Positions 50,096-60,829 are shown, counted from the first letter of the stretch. The stretch is 64,000 nucleotides of DNA from Alnus glutinosa (GCF_958979055.1 NC_084889.1:11533261-11597260), one strand, 5' to 3'. Numbers and translations: made by a program. The notes: generated from the letters alone by a model not told the origin.

Positions 50096-51457
50096 CCTAC
50101 TACTGTCGGACACTTTCGAAGCTTCCACGGCTTGGCAACTTTCTACCGAAGGTTCATTCGGAATTTCAATAGCTTGGTAGCTCCATTTACCGAGTGTTTG
50201 AAGAAGGGGCAATTCTGATGTGGAGACGAACAGGAAACCAATTTTGTCGTGATCAAGGAGCGACTGTCGATAACACCGGTCCTAGCATTGCCAGACTTCG
50301 AGAAGTTATTTGAAGTAGACTGTGATGCCTCCATTGTAGGGATTGGGGCAGTGTTGTCAAAGGAGGGTCGGCCAGTCAAATTCTTCAGTGAGAAGCTGAA
50401 TGAATCTCGACAGAAGTGGACAACCTACGAGCTTGAGTTCTACGCAGTGATCCGAGCCCTGAAGCATTGGGAGCGTTACCTGATTCATCAGGAATTTGTT
50501 CTGTATAATGATCACCAAGCTCTGAAGTTCGTCAACACACAGAACACTTTGAATCAGATGCAAGCCCGATGGATTGCTTTCATGCAGAAGTTTACTTTTG
50601 TACTGAAGCACAAGTCGGGAAAACAGAACAAGGTGGCGGACGCCTTAAGCCGAAGAGTGACCTTACTTGTGACGTTGCAGTTCGAGATAACTAGTCTTGA
50701 GAACTTGCAGGCTCTATATTGTGAGAATGAAAATTTTAAGGAAGATTGGGAGAAATGCCTGTCGAAGCAGCCGAACTTCGACTTCCACATTCAAGAGGGA
50801 TATCTGTTCCGAGGGAATCAACTTTGTATTCCCCGAACCTCTTTGTGAGAACAGATATTGCGAGAGTTACATGGAGGAGGACTTGGTGGTCATGTGGGTT
50901 GGGACAAAACCATTTCCTTGGTTTCGGATCGGTATTATTGGCCACAGCTCAAGCGAGATGTCGACAAGTTTGTGCAGAAGTGCCATGTGTGTCAGACCGA
51001 GAAGGGAAGTACGCAAAATATCGGGCTCTACACTCCTCTGCCAGTGCCCAAGACCATTTGAGAAGATCTAAGCATGGATTTCGTGCTTGGACTTCCGAGG
51101 ACCCAACGAGGTATGTATTCTATCTTTGTAGTCGTTGATCGGTTCTTCAAAATGGCACACTTCATCCCCTGCAGGAAAACCCCAGATGCTACCCACGTAG
51201 CCCATCTCTTCTTCCAAGAAGTGGTTCGGTTGCATGGTGTGCCAAAATCCATCACTTTGGAACAAGATGTCAAATTCCTTAGCCACTTTTGGAGGACTTT
51301 GTGGCGGCGGTTCGACACCTCCCTCAACTACAGCAGCATTTGCCACCCGCAGACGAACGGACAGACCGAGGTGACCAACCGTACTCTCGAAAATATGCTT
51401 AGGTGTGTTTCCCGAGACAAACCGAAGCAGTGGGACATTAACATTCCTCAAGTAAAT

Positions 51458-52057
51458 TGACGTAGCACAAGCGAATAGACGTGATTGAGAATCTGTGTTC
51501 TCAAGCACAAACGTTCAACTCACAAGTTGAAGGGAAAAAAAACAAACTTCAATTCAATGATAATCAATAATCATCCATTTCTTACATTGTCTTCCTATTT
51601 ATAGTAAAGTCCTAAAGGCTTGTAAAGGAAATAAACAATAATAAAGGAGTCAGCAAATCTTCATTAATTAAAGGAGATTTGATTGACAAGGAAATCACCT
51701 TATTTAAGGAAAAGCACGTTATGGCAATACAAAAAGAAAATATAGAAGGTCAACAAAATCTCCACGAAATCAGCACAAAATCCTCTAGGAAATCCGCGCG
51801 GCTGCTTCTCCAGGAAATTCGCTCGGCTGATCCTTCCACAAAAGTCTTCTGCTCCTATTCGCTGAGTTGGGTCTCAGTTATTTGCCGAGTGGGATCGAAA
51901 TGGATCTCGATTATTTGCCGAGATTGGATCTCGGCTCTTTATCGAGACAACTCCCAAAACATCTAGGCTATGTGCCAATCCAGAATCTCCGTCTCAGATA
52001 TTGTCCGAGATAATACCATCGATGTTCCGAGGCGCCTCCTCGAATTGTCTTACATCA
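51458..52057 (-). repeat. Inverted second LTR of the Gypsy element
   Basis: 600 bp, reverse complement of the 5' LTR. It begins TGACGTAGCACAAGCG on the plus strand and ends TCTTACATCA. It is joined directly to the truncated integrase (ctcaagtaaat). Confidence 0.85.
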
Positions 52058-52621
52058 CCTTTCTTTCTTGATTAATATTCTTCGATACTCTCATTGTTTA
52101 GCTTTTGCATTTCTTGATTAATATTCTTACAATATTTCTTTTAATTCAGCTCTTTCCTTTCTTGAACAATATTCTTGCAAGATTATTCTGAAAGTCTTCT
52201 GAGTAATTTGTGTCCCACTACAGTAACCTTTTTGTCAACAGAATTTAGTCAGTAATTAAAAACCAACAACCCTGAAGCACAAAAATATAACGATTTGTGC
52301 AATGATTTTTTAGAAGTAGCATTGATCGCATCGAAAGACATTAATGAAACCTATATGAAGGCGAAGATTAGTGTACGTAAATTAAAGGGGGAATTGCTTC
52401 AGAGTGAGTCAATGGGTGAAAGCAATATAAGTAGTCCACATCCTCATCACCTTCCAGGTGCATATTCCATTTGTAATGAAGCAATTCATGGAAGACCTAA
52501 AAAATGTGATAAGTTACGGAGTCCTTTAGTTGCAAAAAGTAAAGGGAGGCGGCGGTCAACACGAATACAGTCTGTTGTAAATAAGGTAGTTAAAAAATTA
52601 AAATTCAAAAAGATACAATAG

Positions 52622-54327
52622 AAGAAAAGACAAAAACAAGTTATTTGTTGGTCTTTATTTTATTTGTATATCTTGCTCGAAAAGCAAGTGCATATTCTAA
52701 ATATTTTTTTTCATGTGTTTTGTAACACTTGTTACTACTTGTTTATGTACATATATGATATCTCAATAAAACACTTCCCAAGCAACAAGATGAAGTGAAT
52801 TTAAATGAAGCCATCTTACCTTTTATAGCCGATTCACAACATGATTATATAATTGGAACTCAAGACAAGGTAGTTGCTCAGGTACAATTTATGTTTTTAA
52901 GTTACGGTGAATAAATGATCATTGATGCTTTGCACATGGAATTGTATGTCCTCATTTCTTTCATGAATTTGAAGCTTTTTTATAAAAAATATATATATTT
53001 GCCACATTGAGAGATGGAATGAGCAAAAGGAAAATATAAGATTTCAAGGTTATTTGTAAACGAGGCAATAACAAGCATCATGCCAATATTCTGTCATCTT
53101 AATTCATTTTCAGAAATAACTAAATTGATCATATGAGTTTATATTAGGTTGGTACATGGTCTATATATTATTTTGTATGTTTTTTTTTATTGTATTTTTA
53201 GATATTTGAGTGATATTAGCTAACTTTCTCTTGTTTTTGGACTCCTTAGGAAGGATGATTCAATGGAACACGACCTTTTAACGATGGGCAAATTCAGAAT
53301 GTGCTAAACGTAAAAAGAATGAATATTATATCTCCTAACAAGAAGATGAAGTTTGTGTTGAAGTTTGTTGTGTTTTGATCTTGAACATTGATGTATTTTG
53401 TTTTTAACAGTTATGGATGTTGGTGGCATTTTGTTTCCTTTTATGATTGTAAGAAATAGTGAATATGTGAATGAAATTCTTAGTTATGAACTTTTCAAAT
53501 GTGTATGAACTAGCCATATTAATACTATGCAAAATTGATCATAGGCCCCCCCCCCCCCCTTTTTTTTTTCTCAAGTCTTATACAACAAAAATCAAACATT
53601 TTAGATTATCCATTTCTTTTCTTTCCTTGCAATTTATCAAGAATCAAGTAGGACACAAAACAAACAAGGAAATAGTACTGATCCAACAGTGCAGAAGGAA
53701 GATAAAACATAGTAATAAGAATCCATTTTAATGGTTTTTCTATAAACCATTTACAATTACAACCCACACATTGACAATTTGAACAAATGGAATAAATAAG
53801 AAATAGGAAAAGTTAAAAGCATAAATGAATTTGACAAGTGGAAGCAATATAAGAAACAAACTGTACAAATTATCTTATGAATTTCATTTGGTTAAATGTG
53901 TTCAAGCATGCCATATTCAGCTTTTGTGACAACATTTACAATATTATTTTGAATGATATAAAAAAAAAAAAAAAAAAAAATTCCATCAACAAATCTCTAC
54001 TGCTGTGAGAGCCATCTGGTCTGCATGTATACGAAAATATAGTAGCACACGATAAAGTAAACCAAAACAACCAGACTAGTTAGCAAGACAGCAGACTCGC
54101 AACACATTAGTTCTAGACGAACATTTATATCTCTTCCACTCTCTGAGTATCTTCAATCCAACACATGGGGTAGCTTGAACATTTGACCCTTCCTCTCAAG
54201 TTTCTGCTTCAGTTCCTTGGACAAAGCTAACTCATTGCAATTCCTAAAACTTTCCGCTTATGTTCTTCCTCAGTTTGCTTTTGCATCCAAACACCAACAT
54301 CCTAGATTGAAAGGAAAACCTCAAAAA
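52622..54327. other. Non-coding right interior of the large MULE
   Basis: AT-rich, no gene recognised. It holds a C14 run at 53546-53559 followed by T10, and an A run near 53962-53980. An 86-codon frame at 53471-53731 spans that homopolymer and is not credible. Confidence 0.5.
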
Positions 54328-54705
54328 ATTTAGAATTAGAAGCGAACTAATTCAAAGAAAGAAACTTGAAGAAACAAAATACCACAAAAAATTTGGACAA
54401 AACCCAGCCAAGCACCAAACAGAATTAACCCAAAATCAAGCCTCAACCTCAATCGGCCATCAATCACCATCAAGAACAAACACCCGCAGAAAATCAACCA
54501 CCAATTGAAAGTCAAAAACACCCAATCAATCAAAACTCAAAACTATAGAAAACCAAAAATTTAGAATTGGAAGCGAACTAATTCGAAGAAAGAAACCCAA
54601 AGAAACAAAACACCACAAAAAAAATTCGGACAAAACCCAGCCAAGCAGCACCAAACAGAATTAACCCAAACTCGTGCTTGAACACATTTTCTTATGTCAT
54701 GTAAA

Positions 54706-55443
54706 TATGCTTCAAGTTACTATAGAAAACCACCATCGAGAACAATCGGCCACCTCAACCTCAATCGGCCATCAACCACCATCGATAACAAACACCCATA
54801 GAAAATCAACCACCAATTGAAAGTCATAAACACCCAATCAATCAAAACTCAAAACTATAGAAAACCAAAAAAATTAAACACGACCTAATGAAATCGCCAA
54901 AAATTACCTACCAAAAATGATTCCAAGCTTTCTGCCACAACTACAACGCCTCTCTCTCTCCTCAGCAGCAGGGTGGTCGGTGTACCAGCAAGGTGGTGCC
55001 ACGGCCTTCAACCGCTAGACATAAACTCTCTTTTTTGGTTCTCTCTCGGTTTCTCTCTATAGCACATCAGTCCCATATTGGAAAGATGAGTAGCCCACAT
55101 AAAGTGGGTGGTTTATAAAGACAATCATGAGCGCTGAGTCCCACATTGCCTATTTATTAGGTGAAACTGGGATTTATAAAGGATTCTAGGAAAGTTCTAA
55201 ATTGACTAGTCATTTTGAGGTGATAGCGTAGATGTGGCTAGCAATTTTCCTTGGGTCGTTACACTCTCTCTTGCTCTCGGCTTAATCGTCTCTCTCTTGC
55301 TGCAGAACGGTTAGAGCAGATAATGTCCTCAGAGCCCTGTGTGTGGGTAGTTTTGGGAGTGAACAAATTTCTGAGATAGAGATAGAGAGAAACAAGAAGA
55401 AAAACCAAAATTGCCATTGGTTTTTCTTAAAAAAGGAAGAGTT

Positions 55444-55491
<48 letters not shown>

Positions 55492-55832
55492 CTTGGAGAG
55501 AGAATGAAAAACTTGGAGAGTGAGAGTCACCCATAGAAAATGAAGACTCCATGATGAACTCAGTATTGTTTTTCTCTTCTATGAAAAAGTTGGAGATAGA
55601 CCGCACGATCTAAAAGGGAGGTCGTACATGAAGAAGCAGGAAGATTCAGGAAGATGAACAGTCAGTTTTTTTTTTTCCCCAAAAAATGAAAAGCTTGGAG
55701 AGAGAAAGAACGCAGCCTTTTTTTTTTTTTTTTTAAAAAAAATGTACACTGACATGAACTATAAAGAGATATCATGTCAATCTACGCGTCTCTAAGTTTT
55801 TTAATTGAGAAAACACCACGTCGGATTCCACA
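54706..55832 (-). repeat. Right terminal inverted repeat of the large MULE
   Basis: Longer than the left TIR mainly because of a 205-bp insertion (about 55059-55263) and a GA microsatellite (about 55449-55491). The insertion ends gggtcgttaca (reverse complement TGTAACGACCC) and lies between ctctct-type flanks. It includes tcccatattggaaagatgag, as seen in small terminal-repeat retroelements; it may be a TRIM-like solo LTR. Confidence 0.75.
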
Positions 55833-56200
55833 TCAGTTAGTAAAGCTCCCTTTGTAAAAGTTTAAATAACTGTAGCATTTATCGATGTAAATTATAAAAG
55901 ACCCTCCCTTTATGGCTGTAAATGAACAAGTTAAGTCGACAACTCAGCCATTCGATACCCATTTATATAAACTTGACTCGAATTCGATTCGTTCAATAAA
56001 TGAGTCGATCTTGAACACAAGATTATGCTCGATTATTATATGAGTTTATACAAGTATAACTCATTTAAATGAGTTATACTTGTATAAACTCATATAACTT
56101 CATTTTTAATTATTTTTTATAATATTATTTTAATTTCGTAATTAGAATATCTTAAGTGAAAGATGAATTATCTTCCTAATATAATAGATTATAGCTTGAA
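55833..56200. other. Repeat-like spacer with a perfect palindrome
   Basis: No gene. The sequence gactcgaattcgattcgttc and neighbours look like part of a dispersed hAT/MITE-type repeat. It contains the 62-bp palindrome listed separately. Confidence 0.5.
56036..56097. repeat. Perfect 62-bp palindrome, no spacer
   Basis: Left arm 56036-56066 starts TTATATGAGTTTATACAAGT; the right arm 56067-56097 is its exact reverse complement, with the centre at TCATTTAAATGA. AT-rich. Confidence 0.97.
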
Positions 56201-57600
56201 TTTTTTTTTTTTTTGAAAAAGAAAGGATCTTATATCATTAATGAATAGGAAGATTACAAAAACTCATCATTAACAATAGCATGTAAGAAAGGCAGACAAC
56301 CCTCCTTCCATACCATTTCGTGATGAACTTCCAACGCATACTTAGCTAAACAATGGGCTACTTGATTTGCTTCCCTCCGTGTAAAACTCACTGTCCAATC
56401 TGGGTGTTGCAGTAACCTCTCCTTCAGAGCCTCCACCATATTTCCACAAGGCCTGCAGCAGACCTCAGAAGAATTAATGGCTTTTACCACTTTGAGAGAG
56501 TCACCTTCAAAGATAGCTCGATGCCCTCCTAGCTCTTCACCGAAAAGGACCGCTCTCCATACTGCGATAGCCTCGGCCACCTCCGGATCACAAATATACG
56601 GCTCGGTTGAAATCAAAGCCGCCTTAAATGCCCCTGACTCATCTCTGACCACTATACCCACCCCCATCCGTTTACCTGAGGAATCCAAGGAAGCATCCCA
56701 ATTATACTTCAACGAACCAAATGGAGGTTTAGACCACCAGATAGTCACTGGAGATAACTGGGGAGCAGGCATTACCCGAAGGATGTTTGCTGACTCAAAT
56801 GCCTCCCTGGAGTCACGGGCTTGTTGGACTAGAAGAGAAGGTGGAGAAAACAGACCATCAAAGATAAAGGAATTTCTCCTCAGCCAGATTAACCATGCCA
56901 CCAGAATCATGTGAATAAAATCGTGTTCTTCCAATTTCTCATGAAGAACCTGCAATAGAGCCATTCCATCATCTTCAGCTAAGGAAATCTTCTGAATTTT
57001 CCTGGAGCTCTCTTGCCAGACAGCCTGAGAAGAACGACAGCCCCATAGGATGTGACCTGTGGTCTCTCGCTCCCGAAGACATATCGGACATAAAGGATCC
57101 TGGGCAATCTTTTTTCGGTAAAGGTTGTCCTTGGTAGGTAAAAGGTTGAGGCTTACCTTCCACATAAAATTCTTAAGAACCCCTGGGACATTCATAGCCC
57201 ATAAAGACTTCCAGAATAATCTGTTAATTCCCCCATTAGAACTCTCCCCTCCCTCCTGTTCTTTTCTTTTCTTTTCCAAATAATAGGCACTTCTCACAGT
57301 GAAGATGCCTTGCTTGGTCGAAGCCCATACCAATCGATCTGGAGGCCTTAAAGGACTTAAAGGAATACTACAAATATTGTCCACCTCTCGAGGAGAGAAC
57401 AAAGAATAGAGCAAATGAGTATTCCACTGGTTAGAGCTGGGATCAATAAGCTTAGATACCTTAGCTTCAGGAAGAAGAACAGACACCGGGGATTGAGCTT
57501 TTCCATTTCCGAAATTGGGAATCCACTTGTCCTTCCAGACTGAAATCTTCTGCCTGTTCCCAACCCTCCACACCAATCCAGCCTCCAGAATCTGACGAGC
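56201..57600 (-). mobile_element. 5'-truncated LINE (L1-type)
   Basis: The plus-strand T14 run at 56201-56214 is the 3' poly-A tail of a minus-strand LINE, preceded on that strand by ATGATATAAGATCCTTTCTT, a common plant L1 3' end. The 5' part (endonuclease and core RT) is missing. Target duplications were not found. Confidence 0.8.
56254..57576 (-). CDS. LINE ORF2 C-terminal part: zf-RVT plus RNase H, open frame
   Basis: An uninterrupted 440-codon frame. The zf-RVT zinc-binding region includes LFWKSLWAMNVPGVLKNFMW, DPLCPICLRERETTGHILWG and C. A plant-type RNase H follows, with likely catalytic acids in NWDAS (about 290), PEVAEA and EGDSL, and ANQVAHCLAKYAL near the end. In L1 elements this region aids RNA binding and degradation of the RNA strand. 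The ATG at 57576 is only the first in the remaining frame; the original protein started far upstream. The lack of stops indicates a recent insertion. Confidence 0.85.
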   Translation of the reverse strand: MVWRVGNRQKISVWKDKWIPNFGNGKAQSPVSVLLPEAKVSKLIDPSSNQWNTHLLYSLFSPREVDNICSIPLSPLRPPDRLVWASTKQGIFTVRSAYYLEKKRKEQEGGESSNGGINRLFWKSLWAMNVPGVLKNFMWKVSLNLLPTKDNLYRKKIAQDPLCPICLRERETTGHILWGCRSSQAVWQESSRKIQKISLAEDDGMALLQVLHEKLEEHDFIHMILVAWLIWLRRNSFIFDGLFSPPSLLVQQARDSREAFESANILRVMPAPQLSPVTIWWSKPPFGSLKYNWDASLDSSGKRMGVGIVVRDESGAFKAALISTEPYICDPEVAEAIAVWRAVLFGEELGGHRAIFEGDSLKVVKAINSSEVCCRPCGNMVEALKERLLQHPDWTVSFTRREANQVAHCLAKYALEVHHEMVWKEGCLPFLHAIVNDEFL

Positions 57601-59650
57601 TTAGGAGATGCTCATTGTGCATTGTGAGTCTCAATACAAATATATGTATGTTTATGTATACACGAATGTGTTTATATGTATGTGTGTGTATGGGGGGGGG
57701 GGGGGGGGGCATTAGGAGACTAGGGTGAGTTGGTGACCGGCCATTTAGGGTTTTCTAGCCCTAAGAGGTTTTGTATTTCATACAAAGTGAGCTTTAAAAA
57801 GGAGCACCCATATTTGGGCTAATTAGGCCCCTAAACTCTTATTATTCTCTTGACCCAAAGGCTCAAAACGAGGTCCAAACTTTATGCCTACAAAATAAGT
57901 CACTTTCCTAAGAGTAATGCTAGAAAGTACATTTTTATTCTACGGTTATCTCACAATACTAACGTGACAGTCCCAACCAACCATTGTATCAATTATTATT
58001 AAAAATAAAAAAAAATCAAAAATCAAAATAAAAAAATCAAAGAGTTGGTTGATACAATCATATCAATATTGTGTGATAGTTGTATGATAAAAATGTGTTA
58101 TATAACATTATTCTTTTCACAAATATGTTAGTTTCCTAATCCGGACCCTTCTCGGTTTAGGAAACCCTAAATGCTGTACTTTGAGCTTTTACCCTAGACT
58201 AAAGCTTACTCTTAGTTAAACTAGCTCTGATGCAACAAAAATAATAAAAAAAATGCAAACAAAAAAAAAAAATCACCTATTAAGGTTTTAGTCTTTTAGA
58301 TGTCACACAACATACACATGTTAGAATGTTTAGGGATTGATCATCGTGTTAAAGTAAGGTGTTATCGAGTTAAGGGTTAAGAACTGACAAGGGGGTGGGT
58401 TGTGGACTTGTGGACTTGTGGTTGAGTGCAAGCCACCAAAAGTTGAGTTTGAAGTCCAATAAAGCTTGTTTGTTCCTCCCAAAAGTGAAAGGTAACCTCC
58501 TTTTGCCTAGGTTCTTCTCTTCCATGAATGATTTGTGATCCCTATGGTGGAAGATTTGAAATGGTTGGCTTAATTAAATAGGGCTAAGAATAGGTAAATC
58601 ACTTAATTAATCAAAATTTATGATAAACTGAAATCATAGGATTTTGTCTTATTGTCCTATGTGTCATGTGTCATGAATTAAACCATTAAATTACAAAATT
58701 CAATGGCTCTTATGATTTCCGAAACGAAAATTTTCAATCTTATTAGTATTAGCCTCATTGATGCCCTAATGAGGCTGTATCAGGCTATGATTCAATTAGA
58801 CTTGAGAGAACGCTTGCTGTTTCCACCGCTTAGGCCTCTTACATGCAGTTCTCAGTGGACAGATGCTATTATGGTCACCTCTAGATAAAATAATTATATG
58901 TTGGTCTCCCACCTGCCTTTTGGCTAAAAATTAAAAAATAAAAAAGAGCCTGCATTTCAAAACCCAACACTTTGCCCTAATTCTCATACTAAGGCCTACA
59001 CCCAAATGTGAGGTGTTGTGTATCAAAGAAATTTGGCTTTGTACATAAAGAAAAACCATGTCGCCTGGCATATAAAAGTGGAAGTAACTTTTAAAGCTTT
59101 TTGGACTCATTCGATAATATTGTGCTATCATCATCTTTTCATTTTGATCCCCACAACATGTGCAGGCGGTACGAGAGAGAGAGGAATAAACTGTAGATAC
59201 CAAAAAGAACCATTGATTGTGATAGCTGATAAGGAACAAGGAAGCTGGATAATTTTGGTCTTGTCTATAGCATATTCAATCGGCATATTCTAAAACCCTG
59301 TTGGATGTGAATCAGAGTTGGCACATCGACAAACTCATTCCAGCTTTAAAAAGAACTTTTAAAAAAATATAAATTAAATAAAAAAAAAACTACCATTCAA
59401 TGCCAGTTGTTTTCCTTTTTGCCTTACCATATCCAACATTTCAATGTTGCTTATGTGGCCGGCCAACTACCATTCAATTTACCAATATATATTATATAAC
59501 AAAAAAAAAAAAAAAAACTACCATTCAATTTACTAATTTTCATACCATATCTAACAAACGTAGCCATCATTCACATCCGATCAAATTTTCAAATCACTTG
59601 CATCTCTCTTTTTTTAATTATTTACTTTCAATAAATATAAAATAATTTTT
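57601..59650. other. Intergenic DNA with a MITE
   Basis: No gene recognised. It holds TG/TA repeats and a G18 run at 57692-57709, A-rich blocks near 58000-58050, 58250-58270 and 59500, and the MITE at 57910-58115. Confidence 0.5.
57910..58115. mobile_element. Small MITE
   Basis: Imperfect terminal inverted repeats: AAGAGTAATGCTA on the left against AAAAGAATAATGTTA (reverse-complemented right). Both continue into tacatttttatcntac and ctatcncacaatant-like sequence. The centre is A-rich. No coding capacity. Confidence 0.65.
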
Positions 59651-60524
59651 GTCGTAAAATAGTTTCAACTTTCAAGGAAGTCATTTTTCAGAAAAATATT
59701 TATCGCCGAAAGCATTTTTTGGTGTTTAGCGCGTACGAATAATCACAAATATTTTTTATTTTTTATTTTTATTCAATCATATTAACTTATAAAAATCAAT
59801 TTTTATTCACAACGTATAAATATTAATGTAAAATAATATAAAAATCGCCGGTAACGAGATTTCATCACTGATCGGCAGGATTCCGACCACTTTTATCAGA
59901 TTCTGGCTACTATTGCCAAAATTCAAGATAAATGCCAGAATTTGGATTGGCTGGATTCCGGCAAAAGTGGTTGGCATCTAGCCTTTTGTGCTAAAATCCG
60001 GCACAAAACGACCGAATTCCGGCCAGTAGGCCGAAAGCCGACTGTTCTGGCCAGAATCTTGCAAAAATGGTTGGAATTCGGCACAGAACGACTGGGATCC
60101 GGCCGTCCTAGCGAAATCCAGCCAGCTAGTGGGAATCCGGCCGTTCTGGCCGAAATCCGACCATTTTGGTCGTTGGAATTTGGGTTGATCAGATTCCCGC
60201 AAAGGTGCTAGGATTTTGGTCGCAGGAATTCGGCGACAATGACCCGACATTGTCGAATTCCGCCACTGGCCATATTCCAGTGGTGGTCTACTGCTTGAAT
60301 GTGAATGTCAACTGCGTAGTTTAAAAGAGGGTCGAATGCGTCTACCGTTTGGAGAAAATGATTTACGTTTTTAAAAAGCGTAAGTCATTTTCTGAAATTT
60401 ACTAAGCATTTTTGGTCAAACGAAAATCATTTTCTGGTTGACTATTATTTTCGCTCCCACCAAACATCAGAAAATGCCTAAATCATTTTTCAGAAATCAT
60501 TTTACGCTGACACAAACGGAGCAT
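59651..60524. mobile_element. MITE-like element with ccggaattc-type core (copy 2)
   Basis: The right end (reverse-complemented ATGCTCCGTTTGTGTCAGCG) and the left GTCGTAAAATAGTTTC match the termini of copy 1 at 38632-39318. The core at 59870-60270 is an array of nnattccggcc-type motifs. The left terminus is shorter than in copy 1 and may be clipped. Confidence 0.7.
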
Positions 60525-60829
60525 AACTTTTAATGATTTCCTTATTCTTTATTTGAGAGAAGAGATAATATTCACTTCATAAAAACATATTAAATTTAGA
60601 AAGAAATTTCAAATTTTAAAAAAATTTGGCGGCATAGGGTGGGGTTATTGTTTTGAATCATAAACATATATGCCATGAGTCATAATTATTTTGTGCTTTT
60701 TTCCATCTAATGTCAATGTTGAATTCTAAGTTGATCAGGATACAACTAATTATAGGATGAGTATAGATTTAAGAGTCCAAGTAGACAAAAAGTTTGTAAA
60801 GCTCCAATATTCTGATCGAGATACGATAG

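Larger units (their letters stand above)
45545..51457 (+). pseudogene. Gypsy gag-pol polyprotein, degraded and interrupted
   Basis: Order is gag (from about 45545, several shifts), zinc knuckle CFRCGQPDHQSNEC (near 46616), protease (LIVDSGSCENIVS), reverse transcriptase with YFDDILIYS (near 47945), then a nested solo LTR, RNase H ([26 protein letters not shown]) and integrase with an HHCC finger (HGGGLGGH to CHVCQ), MDFVLGLP and [11 protein letters not shown]. It ends at 51457 inside integrase. Stops at about 47137, 47562, 47658, 48144, 50217, 50846 and 51059 are all TGA where related proteins have R or W, fitting CGA-to-TGA or TGG-to-TGA decay. The order RT-RNase H-integrase is Ty3/Gypsy. 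Confidence 0.88.
44970..52057 (+). mobile_element. Gypsy retrotransposon with LTRs in opposite orientation
   Basis: The 5' LTR 44970-45544 (TGATGTAGG to CTACATCA) is followed by TTGGTATCAAAGCC, a tRNA-iMet-like primer-binding site. The other LTR, 51458-52057, is the reverse complement of the first, and the polyprotein stops inside integrase where it begins. Flanks are CCTTC (44965-44969) and CCTTT (52058-52062), consistent with one 5-bp target duplication with one change. So the whole structure looks like a single insertion with an inverted 3' LTR. Confidence 0.8.
44133..52264. mobile_element. Unclassified element inserted in the transposase, 9-bp TSD
   Basis: A perfect AACAACCCT duplication lies at 44124-44132 and 52265-52273, and removing the insert restores the transposase frame. 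Without the nested Gypsy the element is about 1.04 kb. Ends are TGAAAATAAATTTAGACTCC and, reverse-complemented, GGTTTTTAATTACTGAC; no clear terminal inverted repeat is visible. A 9-bp duplication suggests a Mutator-type mechanism. Between 44645 and 44905 it holds at least six variants of TGTCCGAACATG. No coding capacity is recognised. Confidence 0.65.
42143..52621 (+). pseudogene. FAR1-type MULE transposase, broken and interrupted
   Basis: Transposase of the large MULE. Exon 1 42143-42194 and exon 2 from 42288 join in frame. A FAR1 DNA-binding domain (SEKEVLSYYKQYAKQVGFGV) precedes the MULE catalytic domain, with FDTTYLTNKYKMSFAHFVGV and NHHGQFILFGCGSLSND, then ITNQDRAM and RFCLWHIMRKLPHKLG. 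Coding resumes at 52274 after an 8-kb insertion: DLSNNP on the left joins EAQKYNDLCNDFLEVALIAS on the right exactly. A basic tail ends at 52621. In-frame stops near 42597, 42752, 43195, 43275 and 43496 and a further break after 43788 show it is dead. FAR1/FHY3 transcription factors come from this transposase family. Confidence 0.88.
39583..55832. mobile_element. Large Mutator-like element (MULE) with long TIRs
   Basis: Left TIR 39583-40399 matches the reverse complement of 54706-55832. Shared blocks include ATGTGGAATC, the stretch TTTTCTCAATTAAAAAACTT, a long GA-rich leader-like region and ggttttctatagtaacttga. A broken FAR1-type MULE transposase lies between. Right of the transposase, 52622-54320 is AT-rich without a gene, and 54328-54558 is repeated in tandem from 54559. 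The outermost bases and 9-bp duplication were not found; the right TIR sequence continues a little further (ctcccttt) than the left, so the left end may be clipped. Confidence 0.85.

Noticed and set aside
47130..51065. Recoding of TGA as a sense codon in the pol frame
   Set aside because: Neighbouring host genes use TGA as a stop, and the frame also has shifts and an insertion; simple decay explains it.
44133..52265. LTR retrotransposon with TG...CA ends on either strand
   Set aside because: The bases next to the ends (accct and acaac) do not match as a 5-bp duplication, while a 9-bp AACAACCCT match is perfect.
42143..52621. Domesticated FAR1/FHY3-type transcription factor
   Set aside because: It lies between matching long TIRs and has several stops and a large insertion, so it is a dead transposase.
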